Source of the DNA: Owenia fusiformis
Lineage: Eukaryota > Annelida > Polychaeta > Sabellida > Oweniidae
Assembly (NCBI GenBank): GCA_903813345.2
Contig: CAIIXF020000009.1
Location: 2,542,001-2,606,000 of the forward strand
Direction of reading: 5' to 3'
DNA: 64,000 nucleotides
Notes under the pieces: generated by a model
Told to the model about the DNA's origin: nothing
What the model saw: only the letters and a program-made list of their open reading frames with translations
Database searches by the model: none
Shown here: positions 47,380-61,096 of the stretch, piece after piece
Numbering within the stretch: position 1 is the first letter of the stretch
Layout of the letters: every line of letters begins with the position of its first letter
Position numbers and translations under genes: made by a program

Positions 47380-49900
47380 CATGTAATCTAATGCTTTAGT
47401 TCGACAGCACTGTGGCATTTCGATATAATGCACTGGAATGTAAAGAACATGCACCATTGTAATACGAATAGTTTATATTCGACATCCCTTTGACATTTTA
47501 ATATAATACAGGGAAATGTTTTTTAGTCTTATTTGAAAATGTTTATTTTTGTGTCACTGATATATAGAGGATATCCTATGATTTATAAGTGATATGATTT
47601 TTATCCACGAATGGATATGATATCTGATATTTGAAGGAGAGAATCAGATCTAACGTTCAACCCAGACAAAAAAATGTTTATTTTTTTAAACATTTTTGGC
47701 TCATATCATTCCTTGTGTTTTTTTTCTAAAAAGCCATCAAGTGTAGAAAATGTATAACTTATTGCAGGAAACTAAAGTCTAACGAAAATGTAAAATGTTC
47801 TATCTTTACGGTTACCAAATGTATTACTTGGGAGAATTTAAACACTATTCCCCCATTTTTGCACTTTGTCTTGTATAACGTTTAATCCTCCATAAGCCAG
47901 TGACATCTATATTTCCATAGAAAGTTATTTCACTCAAATACAATCCATCATACCATTTATTGCCTGGCCATTTGTAGTAAAATATCCATTAGCTTTACTT
48001 TTCACACCAAACGTTTTATAAATGAAATCTGCAAGGGGACTCGAGGCATTTATCTTTATTTTCTGTCATCTGATCTGAAGTCGGGCGAAATCTTATTATA
48101 AGGATCAAACTGCAACCAGACAGTGCTGATCGAGGAGAGTCGTCTCAGATGAAATAAGATGCGATCGCGAGCAGATGGTAAATCGGATATTCTGATTAAA
48201 TTGTTAACATGGGTGTTGGCATACACCTTTAGTATTAGATGTAAAATGAGCTAAACAATCGTGCACAGGGTGATACAATAATGCAGAGCAATAATTGTGT
48301 AATATTTATCAATAACGATAGAAAATGTTAAATACTATTGTACTGTATGTTCAATGTATACTTATTTAGCATTGCTCAAAATATAATGGAGCTGTCACAC
48401 ATTGGCAGTGTGGGCTCACCGTTCGCCACCGTGTGAATACGGTGGACAAAAAACTAGTTCAAAAGCAAGATATCCCCAATCACACAAAATACAAAAAAAT
48501 TGCAGAATGCATTTGTATATTCGATATGACCTAATGCTAAATGAAAGATTCAAATTTAAAAACTCGAAAAACAGATTAAGGAACTAACCATGTGTTGCCA
48601 TCCATTCGAATTGCTTATGACCACAATGGTAAAAATCAAATATTTGTTGCTAACTGCTTGCCTTCGTCATTTTTAAAGATATAACGTTAACAAAATAAAA
48701 CGTAAGATCTGTGCATTTTCACTAGAGACATATATTAATCTATCATATCATATCACAAATTCGATTTCAGTCAGCCTTCACTTTGAATTTGAATTTAGAT
48801 GTATGTCTCCTTAACATTTTCAAAAACACCATATGTGGCGTTAAAGGATGACAGAAATCAGGCTCGGTGTACTAAATGTAATCTACAGTCATATCTCAAC
48901 AAAACCTCCGCAATTGACGTTTCCGATAAATCGTGCCCTCTTTTGATCCATCTGGGAAAATATAGCTTATTGGCTAGATTGATGCCCATTCAAAAATGGT
49001 ATTAACTTTTTGCTAATTTTATTAAAGTACAACCTTTGACATCATCAACCTAGCCAATATATTGTGGTTTCTCTGATGGATCAAAAGATGGCACGATTTA
49101 TCGTAAACGTCTATTCACCTGATCAAAATGGAACGGACACTGTCCGGCCGAAGAACAACTCGGGGGCATAATAAGAACCGTCTTTGAAATAATAAACATC
49201 GATTTATTCACGCTTGTTATTCCTAAGATTTGCCTGAAGAAATTACCGCTTGATATTAATTAAAATCAATCCAAATATGGAGAAAGGTATCATCAACTCT
49301 GCAAAAATGACAGGAACATTAGAAAAATAGTGGTTATCAATAATATTGCTAACTTAATAAAAGACAGATGTGAAAGAAAATGAAAAATATGAAGATTAAA
49401 TTATAAGAAACACAAATACCAATCTAGTTGCACTAACTTTCGCGTTATCTTGATTCCCAATTGTATGTGTATACTAAATTAAATTTATAATTTCCAGCTG
49501 GTTCACTTTTAAACGAGTTACAAATTGAAATATATCTAATTATTTATTCACACAGCCAGACAATGTGTGCCCGATTCCAGCCAATTCGAACAGCCAATCA
49601 AAGTATTCCATTATAAATGCAGGTATGTAACCAATAACCCACCCAAGGTCTACTCGTGCAAAGGTTGGAATAAGGAATGTTTCTTTGTTTCAGTCCATAT
49701 TGCACTGAGTACATGGCTTAAATCCTTAAATAATGATTCTCACATTCATTTCCGAGACCAATAAAATATACTGGTCTAATCCTTTCCATAGTGTTTATTG
49801 GGATCGCTCTTAATATTGGATTGTATTTTGTTTACCACCAATAAGTTGAGCAATACTTTTTGGGCATCATGATATACCATGACATCTCATTTCTTCTCAG
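47380..49900. other. Intergenic sequence with a small palindrome
   Basis: No exon supported. At about 48919-49115, CAATTGACGTTTCCGATAAA..TTGGCTAGATTGATG faces its diverged reverse complement CATCAACCTAGCCAATA..TTTATCGTAAACGTC. That is a short inverted repeat centred near 49015. Confidence 0.45.
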
Positions 49901-49963
49901 CCCTGAGATGTTTCAGGTGAAACAGAAAGATGCTATGAGTATCAGAATGCTTTTTGGGTATAT

Positions 49964-51441
49964 CACGCCTAACCATCGACAAGGTACAGTGACAAATTAT
50001 ACCATAGTATACTTTAGATGTACGATGTCACTATTTAACCGATTTTAGACAAAGACAATGCTGTACTGTAGGTTTGATGTAGGATTTAAAAAATAATCCG
50101 AGGAATGCATTAAGGATTTCATGTTTAATTTTGTGTGTATTTGTTTAGGAAGACATCTAAGTTTCCGAGAAGTAATAACGTTAAACGATTTAGGAACAAT
50201 GCTTGATTCTTTTCGTAGTTAATCTACCCACATGATTGGTCGGTTGGAAAATCTTGTTCTTTACACATTTCCTTTGATCATTTCCTCCCCTGTCGTCTAA
50301 GAGAGTGTCGAATACTTTTATGATAATAGGTTTATTTTAGCTACACAATTAAGGTCTGTTGAAGATTTAATAAGTATTAACATTTTGGCTATAATTTAAA
50401 AAAGCATAAGTGTACGTTGTCAACTCGAATGCACGTTGACCCATTGAACTTTCTCAATTCACAGTTAACCCTAATGCAGAAAGGTATTTTTCATAACACT
50501 AACAGACAGGGGGGGTCAGATGCATTTAAAATTGAAACAGAACAATTACAGAGTGACTTATTTCAATTTTATTGAACTATTGAAACTTTCCAGATATATC
50601 ATGAACAGTTTTTTAAAAAGTCATATTTAATAAGCAAGTATAGATCAGTAGATCTATCTATCAATGTAACTAACAAAACGTAAGGTACGTACGCCAAATA
50701 ATCAAACATGCTGGAAGCAGACTCTGTGGCAGTGCTAGTCTTCAACATATTCTATCCAGAGACACTGGGTGGGAGTTTGGGCTGGAAGCTAACACCAAAT
50801 GGGCACACATTTACCATCACCGCACCAATACTTTCATAAAATGAAAAAGCAAAAAGGATACTTGAACATGATCGTTAAAGATCACTTGTTACTAATAAAA
50901 ACCTTAATGAATTTTGAAATGAAATCATTACATTGTTTAATATTACGTATATCTCATGAATTTCAATTACAAGGACAACGTACATTCGAGTTGACAACGC
51001 ACTGATTTTTGATCTGATTTTTTAAATTACAATAAATACTTGAATACTTACTAATCTCCACCCGTTCTAAATTGTGTAGGATAGAGAAACATATTCTCAT
51101 AAAAATAATCGACACTCTTATACAACAGGGGAAAAATGATCAATGGAAATGGGAAAAACCCAACATTTTCCAACCGATCAATTTTCGTGGGTAGATTGAT
51201 TACGAAAAAATCGAGCACTATTCGAAAATCTTTTAACGTTATTAGAAAGTTAAATGTCTTCCTAAACGAATACACACGAGATTAAACATGAAATCTTTCA
51301 GGTATTCCCAATATTAATTTTTCAAAACTTACATCACACCTGCATCATTGTCTTTGCTTCAAATCAGTTAAATAGTGACATTGTACATCTAAGTGTACTA
51401 CGGTACATTTTGTCACTGTACCTTGTCGATGGTTAGGCGTG
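49964..51441. mobile_element. 1.48-kb inverted-repeat element flanked by TATAT
   Basis: The left end is CACGCCTAACCATCGACAAG and the right end is CTTGTCGATGGTTAGGCGTG. TATAT flanks both (49959-49963; 51442-51446), a possible 5-bp target duplication, though it is nearly palindromic. Arms continue inward for several hundred bp (GGTACAGTGACA, AAGACAATG, GGAAGACATCTAA, TCTACCCAC..ATTGG). The interior includes a TTAACCCTAATGCAGAAAGG end at about 50466, related to the intron 5 element. No coding frame. Confidence 0.7.
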
Positions 51442-51529
51442 TATATCCCGTACGGTCGTAATTTACGTAACTAACATTGAAGATAGACCCAGAAATCCCT
51501 CCTTGAAGGAGCCCTGTGCTCTTTAATGT

Positions 51530-51625
51530 GCAAATTAAGTCTTGCCTGAACCGGGGATCGATTCCGGGACCTATTTCGTAAGAGGTACCGCTGAGCTCTA
51601 ATACGGGTGGAGTGCAATACTGATA
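51530..51625 (-). repeat. tRNA-derived SINE-like sequence
   Basis: The minus strand reads TTAGAGCTCAGCGGTACC, resembling an RNA polymerase III A box. About 30 nt later comes GGAATCGATCCCCGG, resembling a degenerate B box. This is followed by ATTAAAGAGCACAGGGCTCC, which looks like a SINE body. Box spacing is short and the B box imperfect, so it is a decayed tRNA-related SINE head rather than a tRNA gene. Confidence 0.45.
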
Positions 51626-52079
51626 CCGTTTGCATTCACTCGACTTTGCTTCTCAAAATAGAGCTACACTTCTGACATATACTATTCATTGTTCATATAT
51701 GACACAATACGTATAGATGTACATTGTTTAACACAGCTAAACAGTCTGAACTGAGCCACGTCTTTCCTAGTTCAACAAGTTAAACCTAGTCTGGGCCTTA
51801 CGTCTTATCTGACATATCTTGTAAACTGCCCTAGGTTTAACGTCCGTGCCTATTCGGCACGAAATGCAAAAAATATTGATGACCTATGGCAGCGCACGGA
51901 ATTCCATGCGCGATTAATTTATAACTGATAGTGAGAATTTGCAACAAAAAAAAGCGTAGCACCAAAGTTAAACCCAATCACGGCAACAATAACATTCAGG
52001 TTAATTAATGAAAGCCGTGGTATTGGGTTTAACGGGATTTCGAAAGTCATCTTCGATTAGCTAGTATAGATCTGTCCAT

Positions 52080-52806
52080 GAACTCCTTAAGATTATTAAA
52101 ATTCATAAAAGTGCAACATAACGTAACGTACCGACGCCGAATGGTCAGAGAGGTTTGAAAATAACACCCCATGGTCAAATATTAATCACCATATCAACAC
52201 TTTCATAAAATAAAATAGCATTCAACAAGAGGTAATAATCACTTTTGCCTGTTTATCTGTACCAGGGTTACAAGAAAATGTTCGTTGAACATCACTTGTT
52301 ACTCATAAAACCCCTAATGCGTTTTGAAATTAAATCATTCCATTGTTAACATTTCAATTATAGGGACAACGTACACTGGATATGACAACGTACATTTTTG
52401 ATTTTTTATACCAAATACATGATTATTTATAAAACCTTCAACCGTCTTGGATTGTGTAGTTTAGAGAAACATATTCTCATAAAAATATCCGGCACTCTTA
52501 GACGACAGGGGAGAAAATGATCAAAGGTAATGTGTAAAACAAATTCCAACCGACCAATTGCATGGGTAGATTAACAACGAAAAAATCGAGCACCGCTTGA
52601 AAATAACGTACATATCGTAATTAGAAAGGTAAATGTGTTCCAAATCGAATACACACGAAGTCAAACATGAAATCCTTTATGTACTCCTCAAATAAATTTT
52701 TGAAAACCTCAATCAAACCTACATCATAGTTTTCGCTTCAAATCAGTTAACCTAAAGTGTGCGACGCTATATCTTGTCACTGTACGTTGTCGATTGTTAG
52801 GCGTGA
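52080..52806. mobile_element. Right half of a second TATAT-type element
   Basis: Diverged direct copy of about 50640-51441. Shared blocks include GAGAAACATATTCTCATAAA, GACAGGGGAGAAAATGATCA, CACTGTACGTTGTCGA and the end GTTAGGCGTG (52806). The left half is missing, so it is truncated. Confidence 0.65.
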
Positions 52807-52809
52807 TCA

Positions 52810-55800
52810 AAGAAAAGCATGATTCCAAATGATGGTCAAATCTCAGAGTCAATGTGACCCGTACTAATATGTGAACTTTTTTACAGAAACCCAATCGAGA
52901 TGGAAAACAGCTTAATCTGAATATTGACAATGCGTATCAACCTTAACTTAGTTCTGGAAATTCATTAAAATTCGCCTCTCCGGGATGTTCCGAAGACAGA
53001 TGACTTGCTCCAAAGCGAGTATTAGTATTAAAAAGGCATGTGTTTAGAATAAATGAGAGTTGGATTAAGATTGCTTAATACATTTCTGTTTGTGCAGAAC
53101 TAAACTAGGAATTGAAAATTCATAATTGGATCAAAGGTATTTACGTATATTGCATTTAAATGAGACAGAGACAAATACAAGTCACGTTTATTGTACCATG
53201 CAAAGAATTCGTTATTTCCAAAATTGGCTTGGTCAAAAACCAGTACTGTTCTGCAAATTGCTTCTTAAAGAGTACTGTTATACTGTTTTAAAAACTGCTT
53301 CCGAACAGCGATATCATTTGAGGAGGGGGGTTGTGTTGACATTTTTCATTCTCTTATCTCGAATCGATCTAATCAAGCATATCGATAAAAATGTTTTGTC
53401 ACTTGTTTGTCCATCCGACAACAATGAGATGATATCCCAGAAGTGCTTGGGATTTAGAAATTTATATTATCATCCCATGAAGCAAACTGAATTCCAATTT
53501 AATATTTCACGCTACAGTTGTGTTGGAAATTTGGAGATTGCAATCCCTAGAGAAAAATCAAAATCTGGACTTAACCGATGTTTATTGAATAATTGATTAA
53601 TATGATTTTCGACATTTTAAATGTCATTTTTAATCAACGTGATGCCAACACACTTTAGGCTGTGGCACAGATTATTTCCCGAAACGAACGTCTCTGTTTG
53701 ACAACTACTCGTGATTAATTTCATACCAAGGGGCAAGTTTCAGATTTTCATAAAAAAACGACACCCGATACTACATCTTAAAGCATTCCAAATTATCGAC
53801 GATCAATAACCGACATCAAACGGTTTTATTCACGATGAAAACATAGCTGACGCGAAGGTGCACATACAGATCATATTTGTCATTTGTCCCCGTTATTTAC
53901 AAGTATGTATGTTTACCAAAAATTACGAAGAGGTATTTGAGGTATAAACATGTTGGCCAGTAATGACCTCCTTGGTCAATCAAAATATGTTTGGATCGAA
54001 CAGACGTAAACGGTACATCTGCAAATATTTCAACTTTACATATATCCCAGCAAATTGGCGCAAATCTGGATTTGCAAGAACAATAATTTTGCATTTAAGT
54101 CATATTTGAGTGGTATATGAATGCATCTTGAAAGATCGAGCTTTTTATATTGCTATCTACATAGTGTATATTAATATCAAAGCAAATATTAAGTGCCCTT
54201 CCCATTTCGTAATTGATTTTCAGCAATTTAACAATTCAATAAACGGAGCAACGAGTACCTAGAATTGATTAAAAGTCTATCCTCGGAATTGAAGGGACTC
54301 CTCGGAAGTACTTTGGTCAAAGGTAGCATTCGCGAATCCAAATGCGGCTTTTGGTTGACGATTTAATCTACTTTATACGGCCAACTTATATAAATATGAT
54401 CGAATAGTTGCAGGAAGTATCCATATTTAAATAAGTTGGCCATAAAATAATAGATAATCGATCAATCGCAGTTTAATTCGCGACTGTTACCTGAGTAAAA
54501 GTCTGTACAATAAGTTCTAATCTACGACTTTGTGGCCTTATAATCAGCTATACCAGCATAATCGGTTGTCTTGCTAAGCTTGTTCATTGCAATAATAAGA
54601 TGATGCTGCCAACCAGGACGACCGTAACCTGATAGAATTCGTGAGTTACTTGTTTCCGTCGGTAATTTACTGTAATCCTATCGGGTACTCAATATTTTGC
54701 CTGGATTACTAATTGAGAAGTTTCGACCTCAGTACTTCGGGTGACGAAAACCATACTTGTCTTTAGTTGTATTTTCCCATTGAATCGTAACATTTCATCT
54801 CATGCGATAAATACAATTTGATTTTATTGTTCGAACCGTTTCAGGTTTGTTAACTCCGCTTCAATTTTATCTCTATACCGTTTATTGCATAGCATCTAAG
54901 GAGAGACAACATACTCTATTTCAATTTTGTATTTCACGAGCTTGAAAGAACCATTTAATCTCTACTTAATTTTGTACCAAATAGCAGCATTTTGAATTCA
55001 TGAATTCTATCATTGATTCATAGTTCAATTAATTTTTCTAAGAGTAATGGCATGTTCAGTGAGAAACGTTGATCCTACGATCTCATCCTTTGTCTGTATT
55101 GCTCTTGGGACTTAATTGTTTTTCTCATGACTGGTTATTCTACTAGAATTTTTTTATCTGTGTTAACACGTTTTGACATTTACACCCTATGGTATTCCAT
55201 TATCCATAGCATTATTTGGTAAAATCAGGCACGTGTTTCAATGTGATTTCCCTCAAATTCAAAATGTTTGACAATTCATCAAATTTTGGAGATGGGCTCG
55301 GGTGTTTCATTTTTTAAAGAATATTCTCATATCACAACGGCCCTTTAACACGAGGTTACAAATGGTGCTTGTAGTCCACTGATCTTTTTAAAACAAAGAT
55401 CGGATAGCGTTTAAACTGGTCCGTCAGCCATTCTTTCCGTCCCATTAGATTGCATTGCGAGCGACGCCCATTTTTCAATGGAAAACAATATTTCGCAATT
55501 CTTTGCTGCTCATTTGCCAGAAATGCTGAGAACCAATGTTTCTGATATAAGCATTTGGGAATACATTACCCTGCGTGCAGAGTCGAGTTAGAAGACGAAG
55601 CTCTCTTTTAAGAAGTAAAATCAAACGAATGCAAAGGGTAGGAATACACCGAAACACTCCCAATTGATGCAAACTAGACTGAAAATAATCATTGAACTAC
55701 CAGTACCATTTTGTAATCCAATGAAAACGGGTCGTTATGATCTGAGAACATTCTTGAAAAATGAAACTCCCTAAGATGGGGTTACCATATCTTCAGAGGG

Positions 55801-56300
55801 TAACATATACTGGTGGTGCCAATTAAACCTATAAAAGGGAACGGCATGTACAATTAGCAGCACCAGAACTGGATGTTATTACGAGGATTTTCTACCCTAC
55901 CACCATAAAAAAAGAGGGATCGATAAATACGAAAAGTTCCTCGTTCTGTCGACAAACACGTACGATTATCGAATTGGTTACATGAAAAATAATCCTAAAA
56001 TTAGCGCATTTTCGCTATGCATTTTCATCATATAGATACAAAGTGATATGAAAGAATCGAATAAATGCATTTGATGATTGTTGATGAACCTCATATGTTG
56101 TGACCTTGTTTATGTTTATGTTTATTCTATTAATCTAACAATGTAACTAATTTATATGAAATCCGATTTGAAATCGGGAATAAAAGATACATACATACAT
56201 CACCATTTTTCTCCTCGAAATTTAGATGGCAGATTAGTAAATATCCACTCACAATATACATTTTGCATCGGATATAAATTACTTAATAGTGTCCTGTTAC
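52810..56300. other. Intergenic sequence
   Basis: The longest open frame (53126-53596 plus) lacks an ATG at its reported start and any recognisable motif. A diverged arm of the 5715-6262 element family lies near 55775-56010. Otherwise nothing recognised. Confidence 0.4.
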
Positions 56301-56311
56301 ACATACATGTA

Positions 56312-57365
56312 CAGGGTGTTCCAAAAGTAACAGGACTGGTGCTGGCATTTTGTTAAATATGCACCAATCGTCTTCAAAATTCTACATAATGTACTTTGAT
56401 GTATCGTTACTAAGACTGCAAAGTTTCTACAAAATATATGAAACTCGGGTTGAGTTATGGTTGCTATAGTAACATGACATCACAATACCCGGGGCAACAT
56501 TCCACGCAAAAAGTTACAGAAACAATAAGCATTTTGTACATGCCATATCATTTTGTGCATGCTATATCAAAGTTGAAATGCAACAACTGGTGGGAATTAC
56601 ATATGTTTTACGTCATTTGATATTTCTATGTATCCTCTACTTTGAAAAATAGGCTCCTCTTTGGTCAGTACAAGAGTAGAACTCTGTATCCATGACCCAA
56701 ACACATGAGTGAACCCATTTGAGAGCATGTCACGCAGGGTCGATTGAATAATTTGGAGAAGGCCATTCTCATCTTTAAAGGTCGTACAGCACTGATTAGC
56801 ATTCCGTTCTCAATATAAGTAATAAAAATCAGATACTGCATGATCAGAGGAGTATGGTGCATGGTTTTAGACCTCAAGACCTATACGTTCCTCTATAGCT
56901 GCATGGTCTTTAATGCCGACCTGCGGGCAGGCGCGCTATCAAGGTAGATGACTGGCTTCAAATTGGGTCTTTATTTAGACTGTTATACACTGTGATATTC
57001 CAGGAAATTGAATAAATGTTATTATCATTATGAAATTATACTTGAATCTGAGTTGTATAGCAACACCTTTACAACAAAGGACTTAATAAAATAAACAAGA
57101 AATTGTGTATTATAATAGGTGAATTAGATACTTTATTCAGTAATACAAAAATGTTAGATATCACATTTTCAGGAAAACAGTTGCCCCGGGTATTGGAATG
57201 GCATGTTACTATAGTAACCATAACTCTAACCGCATTTCATCATTTTTTTGAAACTTTATAATTTAAGTTGCAATACTTCAAAGTACAATTTGTGAAAATG
57301 TGAAGATACTCAGTGCAAAATTGACAAAATGCCAGCACCAGTCCTGTTACTTTTGGAACACCCTG
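56312..57365. mobile_element. mariner-type element, degenerate
   Basis: TA then CAGGGTGTTCCAAAAGTAAC on the left. GTTACTTTTGGAACACCCTG then TA on the right. Arms match for about 220 bp, including GACTGGTGCTGGCATTTTGT, GTTGCTATAGTAAC and CCCGGGGCAA. The CAGGGTGTTCCAAAAGT end and TA duplication are typical of Tc1/mariner (ITm) elements. The transposase is reduced to the remnant at 56598-56880. Confidence 0.8.
56598..56880 (-). pseudogene. mariner transposase C-terminal remnant
   Basis: A minus-strand frame reads APYSSDHAVSDFYYLY, then an in-frame TGA, then ERNANQCCTTFKDENGLLQ and LSNGFTHVFGSWIQ, ending at TAA near 56598. The APYSSD..DFY motif corresponds to the last catalytic segment (xPYSPDLxPxDF) of mariner transposases, followed by the usual C-terminal tail. 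The N-terminal two thirds are missing and the frame has a stop, so it is non-functional. Confidence 0.65.
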
Positions 57366-57633
57366 TATATTAAGAAACAAAACATATCAGCGTACAAATA
57401 CTTTAATAGACTAGTATGCGTCATCGAATTATCATATAGTGGTATACAAATACGACTTACAAAAGTAGTAGTACTATTCTAATTTTGTTGTCACCATTTC
57501 TCGTTCATAACCGTATTCATTTGCCTGTATTAAGCTTTTGATAATCAGTAGATGGGCCATTGGCACGATACTCAAAAAGTCAAAAGTACAATTCCATTTC
57601 TTCGGCTCCGTGCAAAGGATAGACAAATGGAAA

Positions 57634-58335
57634 GGTTTGGGCATGTTGTGCAGGTTTGGGCATGTTACGTGCAGGTTTGGGCATGTTATGCAGGTTTGGG
57701 CATGTTGCGTGCAGGTTTGGGCATGCTATGCAGGTTTGGGCATGTTGCGTGCGGGTTTGGGCATGTTGTGCAGGTTGGGCATGTTGCGTGCAGGTTTGGG
57801 CATGTTATGCAGTTTTGGGCATGTTGCGTGCATGTTTGGGCATGTTATGCAGGTTTGGGCATGTTGCGTGCAGGTTTGGGCATGTTATGCAGGTTTGGGC
57901 ATGTTGCGTGCAGGTTTGGCGTGTTATGCAGGTTTGGGCATGTTGCGTGCAGGTTTGGGCATGTTATGCAGGTTTGGGCATGTTGCGTGCATGTTTGGGC
58001 ATGTTATGCAGGTTTGGGCATGTTGCGTGCAGGTTTGGCATGTTATGCAGGTTTGGGCATGTTGCGTGCAGGTTTGGGCATGTTATGCAGGTTTGGGCAT
58101 GTTGCGTGCGGGTTTGGACATGTTGCATGCAGGTTTGGGCATGTTGCGTGCAGGTTTGGGCATGTTATGCAGGTTTGGGCATGTTGTGCAGGTTTGGGCA
58201 TGTTGCGTGCAGGTTTGGGCATGTTATGCAGGTTTGGGCATGTTGCGTGCGGGTTTGGGCATGTTATGCAGGTTGGGCATGATGCGTGCAGGTTTGGGCA
58301 TGTTGTGCAGGTTTGGGCATGTTGCGTGCAGGTCA
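57634..58335. repeat. Minisatellite with alternating 21- and 19-bp units
   Basis: About 35 units alternate between GTTTGGGCATGTTGCGTGCAG (one base trimmed variants occur) and GTTTGGGCATGTTATGCAG, giving a 40-bp higher-order period. Variants (GTGCGGG, GTGCATG, TTGTGCAG, GTTGGGC) recur in several units, indicating unequal exchange or slippage of blocks. All three plus-strand frames and one minus frame are open across much of it because 40 is not divisible by 3 and the unit lacks stops. No start, splice or conservation evidence supports translation. Confidence 0.93.
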
Positions 58336-58439
58336 GGGCAAATCTTGGGATCATTTTATGCGAATGGTTCGTTTTGTGTCTACTCGCAGGTTCTAAAGTA
58401 TGTGTTAGTCATGTGCTATCTGTGAAGCATTGAGTTTTA

Positions 58440-61020
58440 CAACAGGACTGTGCTTAGTGTTTGTAAATGCATAACACGGCTATTGAGTAATTAATGGGAA
58501 ATATCGTTTTACGTTTGCTTTATCAATTACGTTAATGGAGCGGAATTCTCTTGTGTTTTAAATAATTACATGTATGTCTAAATCAATATGATTAAACTTT
58601 ATACAATGTACGTAATACTGGGTACTATTAATTGACTTATCGATGCTATATATACGGAACAAAACATTTCGATCCCTGACACAAACCCGGCTAGTGCATA
58701 CTGAGTACAAGACAGACGACCAACGAGGACCACTATTGACTAACGTGTATTATTTCAATTATACTTCCTAAACAAAAGTAAAAATAACCAGTTTATATAC
58801 CTGAGTACTTCTCCAGAGATGGCTTTTATTATATCTAAAACTGTGTTCCTTATGTACAAACACAGACGAACAAATATGTGATAAACAACAATTATGTAGT
58901 TAGCAAATATTAATGTATTTATTTTCTAGAAATTACTACATTGTATCTTATGCTATATAGGCAGTGATTAAGCCTAAATGAGAAATTATTGATTGATAAG
59001 CATTAGAAATAAGTATATGTGCAATACTTTTAATAATATACGCCGCACTGGCTTGGACAGTGTTTTTAATGATATTTTAGTACTTCTAGTATTCTAATAA
59101 ATCTGCTGTGAGACGAAAATAAATAAATAAATAAACTATTTCAATTATAGGCCAATGTAGAGTTACATCGACTGATCTATTAATCAAGAGACCATCGGTT
59201 ACATTATAAATTGCATGGCCGAGATTGGTCATACGTATCTGTTGGCGTTTCGATTTTATACGGAAGCTTAAACTTTCTATTTTGAAAGTAGCCTGCCTGG
59301 AACGTGCTATTTTAAAGATTTAACAATGGTTTTACTGAATTTCAAAACTTAGAATGTCCTTAACCTTGGGCAAAATAAGCAGTTCATGCACTAACAAATC
59401 AATTAATTTTTGGCACAAGACTCTCGTCGGAAGCCTGTTATGCTCAATACAAAGTAATTCAGACTTTCAGTTTGATAATAACGAAAAAGGGATATGATTG
59501 TTAAAAGACAATGCACCTACAAAGCTTGAAACGAGGAAAATAGAAAAATCGTACCTTCGAGGTTCCGACATTTTGTTACCAAACGGTACGTTTCGTTACC
59601 CAGCGTAATCGAGTGGAGCACCAGTGATGAGGACAGTCTAATTGTTTCCATGCTGCTCTCTCTTACCCTTTCCCGTTTTTGATTTCAGCTACTAAAGGCA
59701 ATTTGTGAAAAATAAAGTAGACTTGTTTATAAAGATGTCGTCCTTATACAAACGTGATAACAAGTGCTGTTGCTTCTCAATCGAAGTAGAGATACTCCAC
59801 TATAGAATAAAAGTAATACTAAAATGAAACTCATGATCACGAATCGCAAAGCTGTTTTTTTCTAATATAATGTAAATACGTTATGATATAACATGGTTTG
59901 CATTACTTTGCGTAAATGTATTTGAAATTAACTTCTGTTAGAGCCGATATGTGCCTCTGAGTGTTTAGAGATGTGATACTAGGAAGTTAATAAATTGAAT
60001 AGAATTGAATTATTTATTCGAAATATCGGTTTGTCTATCAGCTGATAGGATCTACAGGTATTGAAACTGCAATCGTCATTCCGATGACGTATTTTGTTTT
60101 TTCCAATATTTCGCAGAACGCAATATCCAGAATTCGGTATGTCATTTCGAAATCATAGGGTCAATTTTTAAATCATGACGTTAGACAATGTTGAACATAA
60201 TTGTGAATATATGAAATCTAAAACCAAGGAAAATCAAGACCTTGGTTACCAAACAATGTATCTGATTCGGCTTATTGCTAAATTGTGTTTTAGTCAATTA
60301 GAATTAGAAACCTATTATATGTCATCACTTCATATATTAGAAGCTGAGGCCACACCGTGACCCTAATACTATAGGAAAAGTTATCGCTGATGTCCACTTC
60401 GACTCCTCTTAAAATTATATCTTGTCGAAACAGATTATTTATCAATACAAACCAATTCCAATCGCAGTTATTATGATAAAAACACAATGTAAACCAACAA
60501 CAATTCTTAATCTATCAAGTATCTCCTTTAGGATTAACGTTAACCACCATCAGAATAAATAACTGTGTAATTATACAAGACAGTATTCAAAATATTTATT
60601 CAATTTCCAATACAATTTATAATTCATATATTATATTAATTTTAAAAATCACGCCGCTAGACGTCCATATGCCATCAAATAGAAGAAAATATTGCTTTTT
60701 TGTAGTAAAAATGAAGATCTCCGAGGATCTCATTGAAACGAGACTCGGGTTTCTAAGCTATTTAGCAAATTCAAATTCACCATTACATTTAGATATATTG
60801 CAATTTGTATCTGGAGAGATTCAGGTTCAAATATAAACAGGCGTCCATCTAACGAGAAGTCAGTTTACTAACTTAAAAGGAATGTATCTTCCTCTATATA
60901 TCTTTATAGTAAGATAGTTTATGTTATCTGGGAAGGATATTATGATGGTATCCGCTCAATGTGTCAATAAGCTAAATACACAGCAGATATGAAATACACA
61001 CAACCGAGGTTGTGATTTAT
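58440..61020. other. Intergenic sequence
   Basis: No exon or mobile element recognised. An (AATA)n microsatellite lies near 59116-59134. Confidence 0.4.
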
Positions 61021-61057
61021 TTCCAAGCTTGGCTGTATTGAACAGAGCGGCTGATTG

Positions 61058-61096
61058 CTATTGGTCGGGAAGGATTCTCCGCCAGCTATATAAAAT
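61058..61096 (+). promoter_or_regulatory. Candidate core promoter of the GPCR gene
   Basis: TATATAAA at 61087-61094, preceded by ATTGG (inverted CCAAT) at 61060-61064, lies about 640 bp upstream of the GPCR start. If used, the transcript would have a long 5' leader or an upstream non-coding exon. Inference from motifs only. Confidence 0.35.

Noticed and set aside
51530-51625. Functional tRNA gene
   Set aside because: A and B boxes are imperfect and too close, and no cloverleaf could be drawn; treated as a SINE head.
53126-53596. 156-codon plus-strand open frame
   Set aside because: Reported start is not ATG, and no domain, repeat or splice support.
57634-58335. CRISPR array
   Set aside because: Units are contiguous 19-21 bp repeats without unique spacers, in a eukaryotic context.
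57538-58433. Long plus-strand frames as a protein gene
   Set aside because: Open only because the minisatellite unit has no stop; three overlapping frames cannot all be genes and no splice or start evidence favours one.
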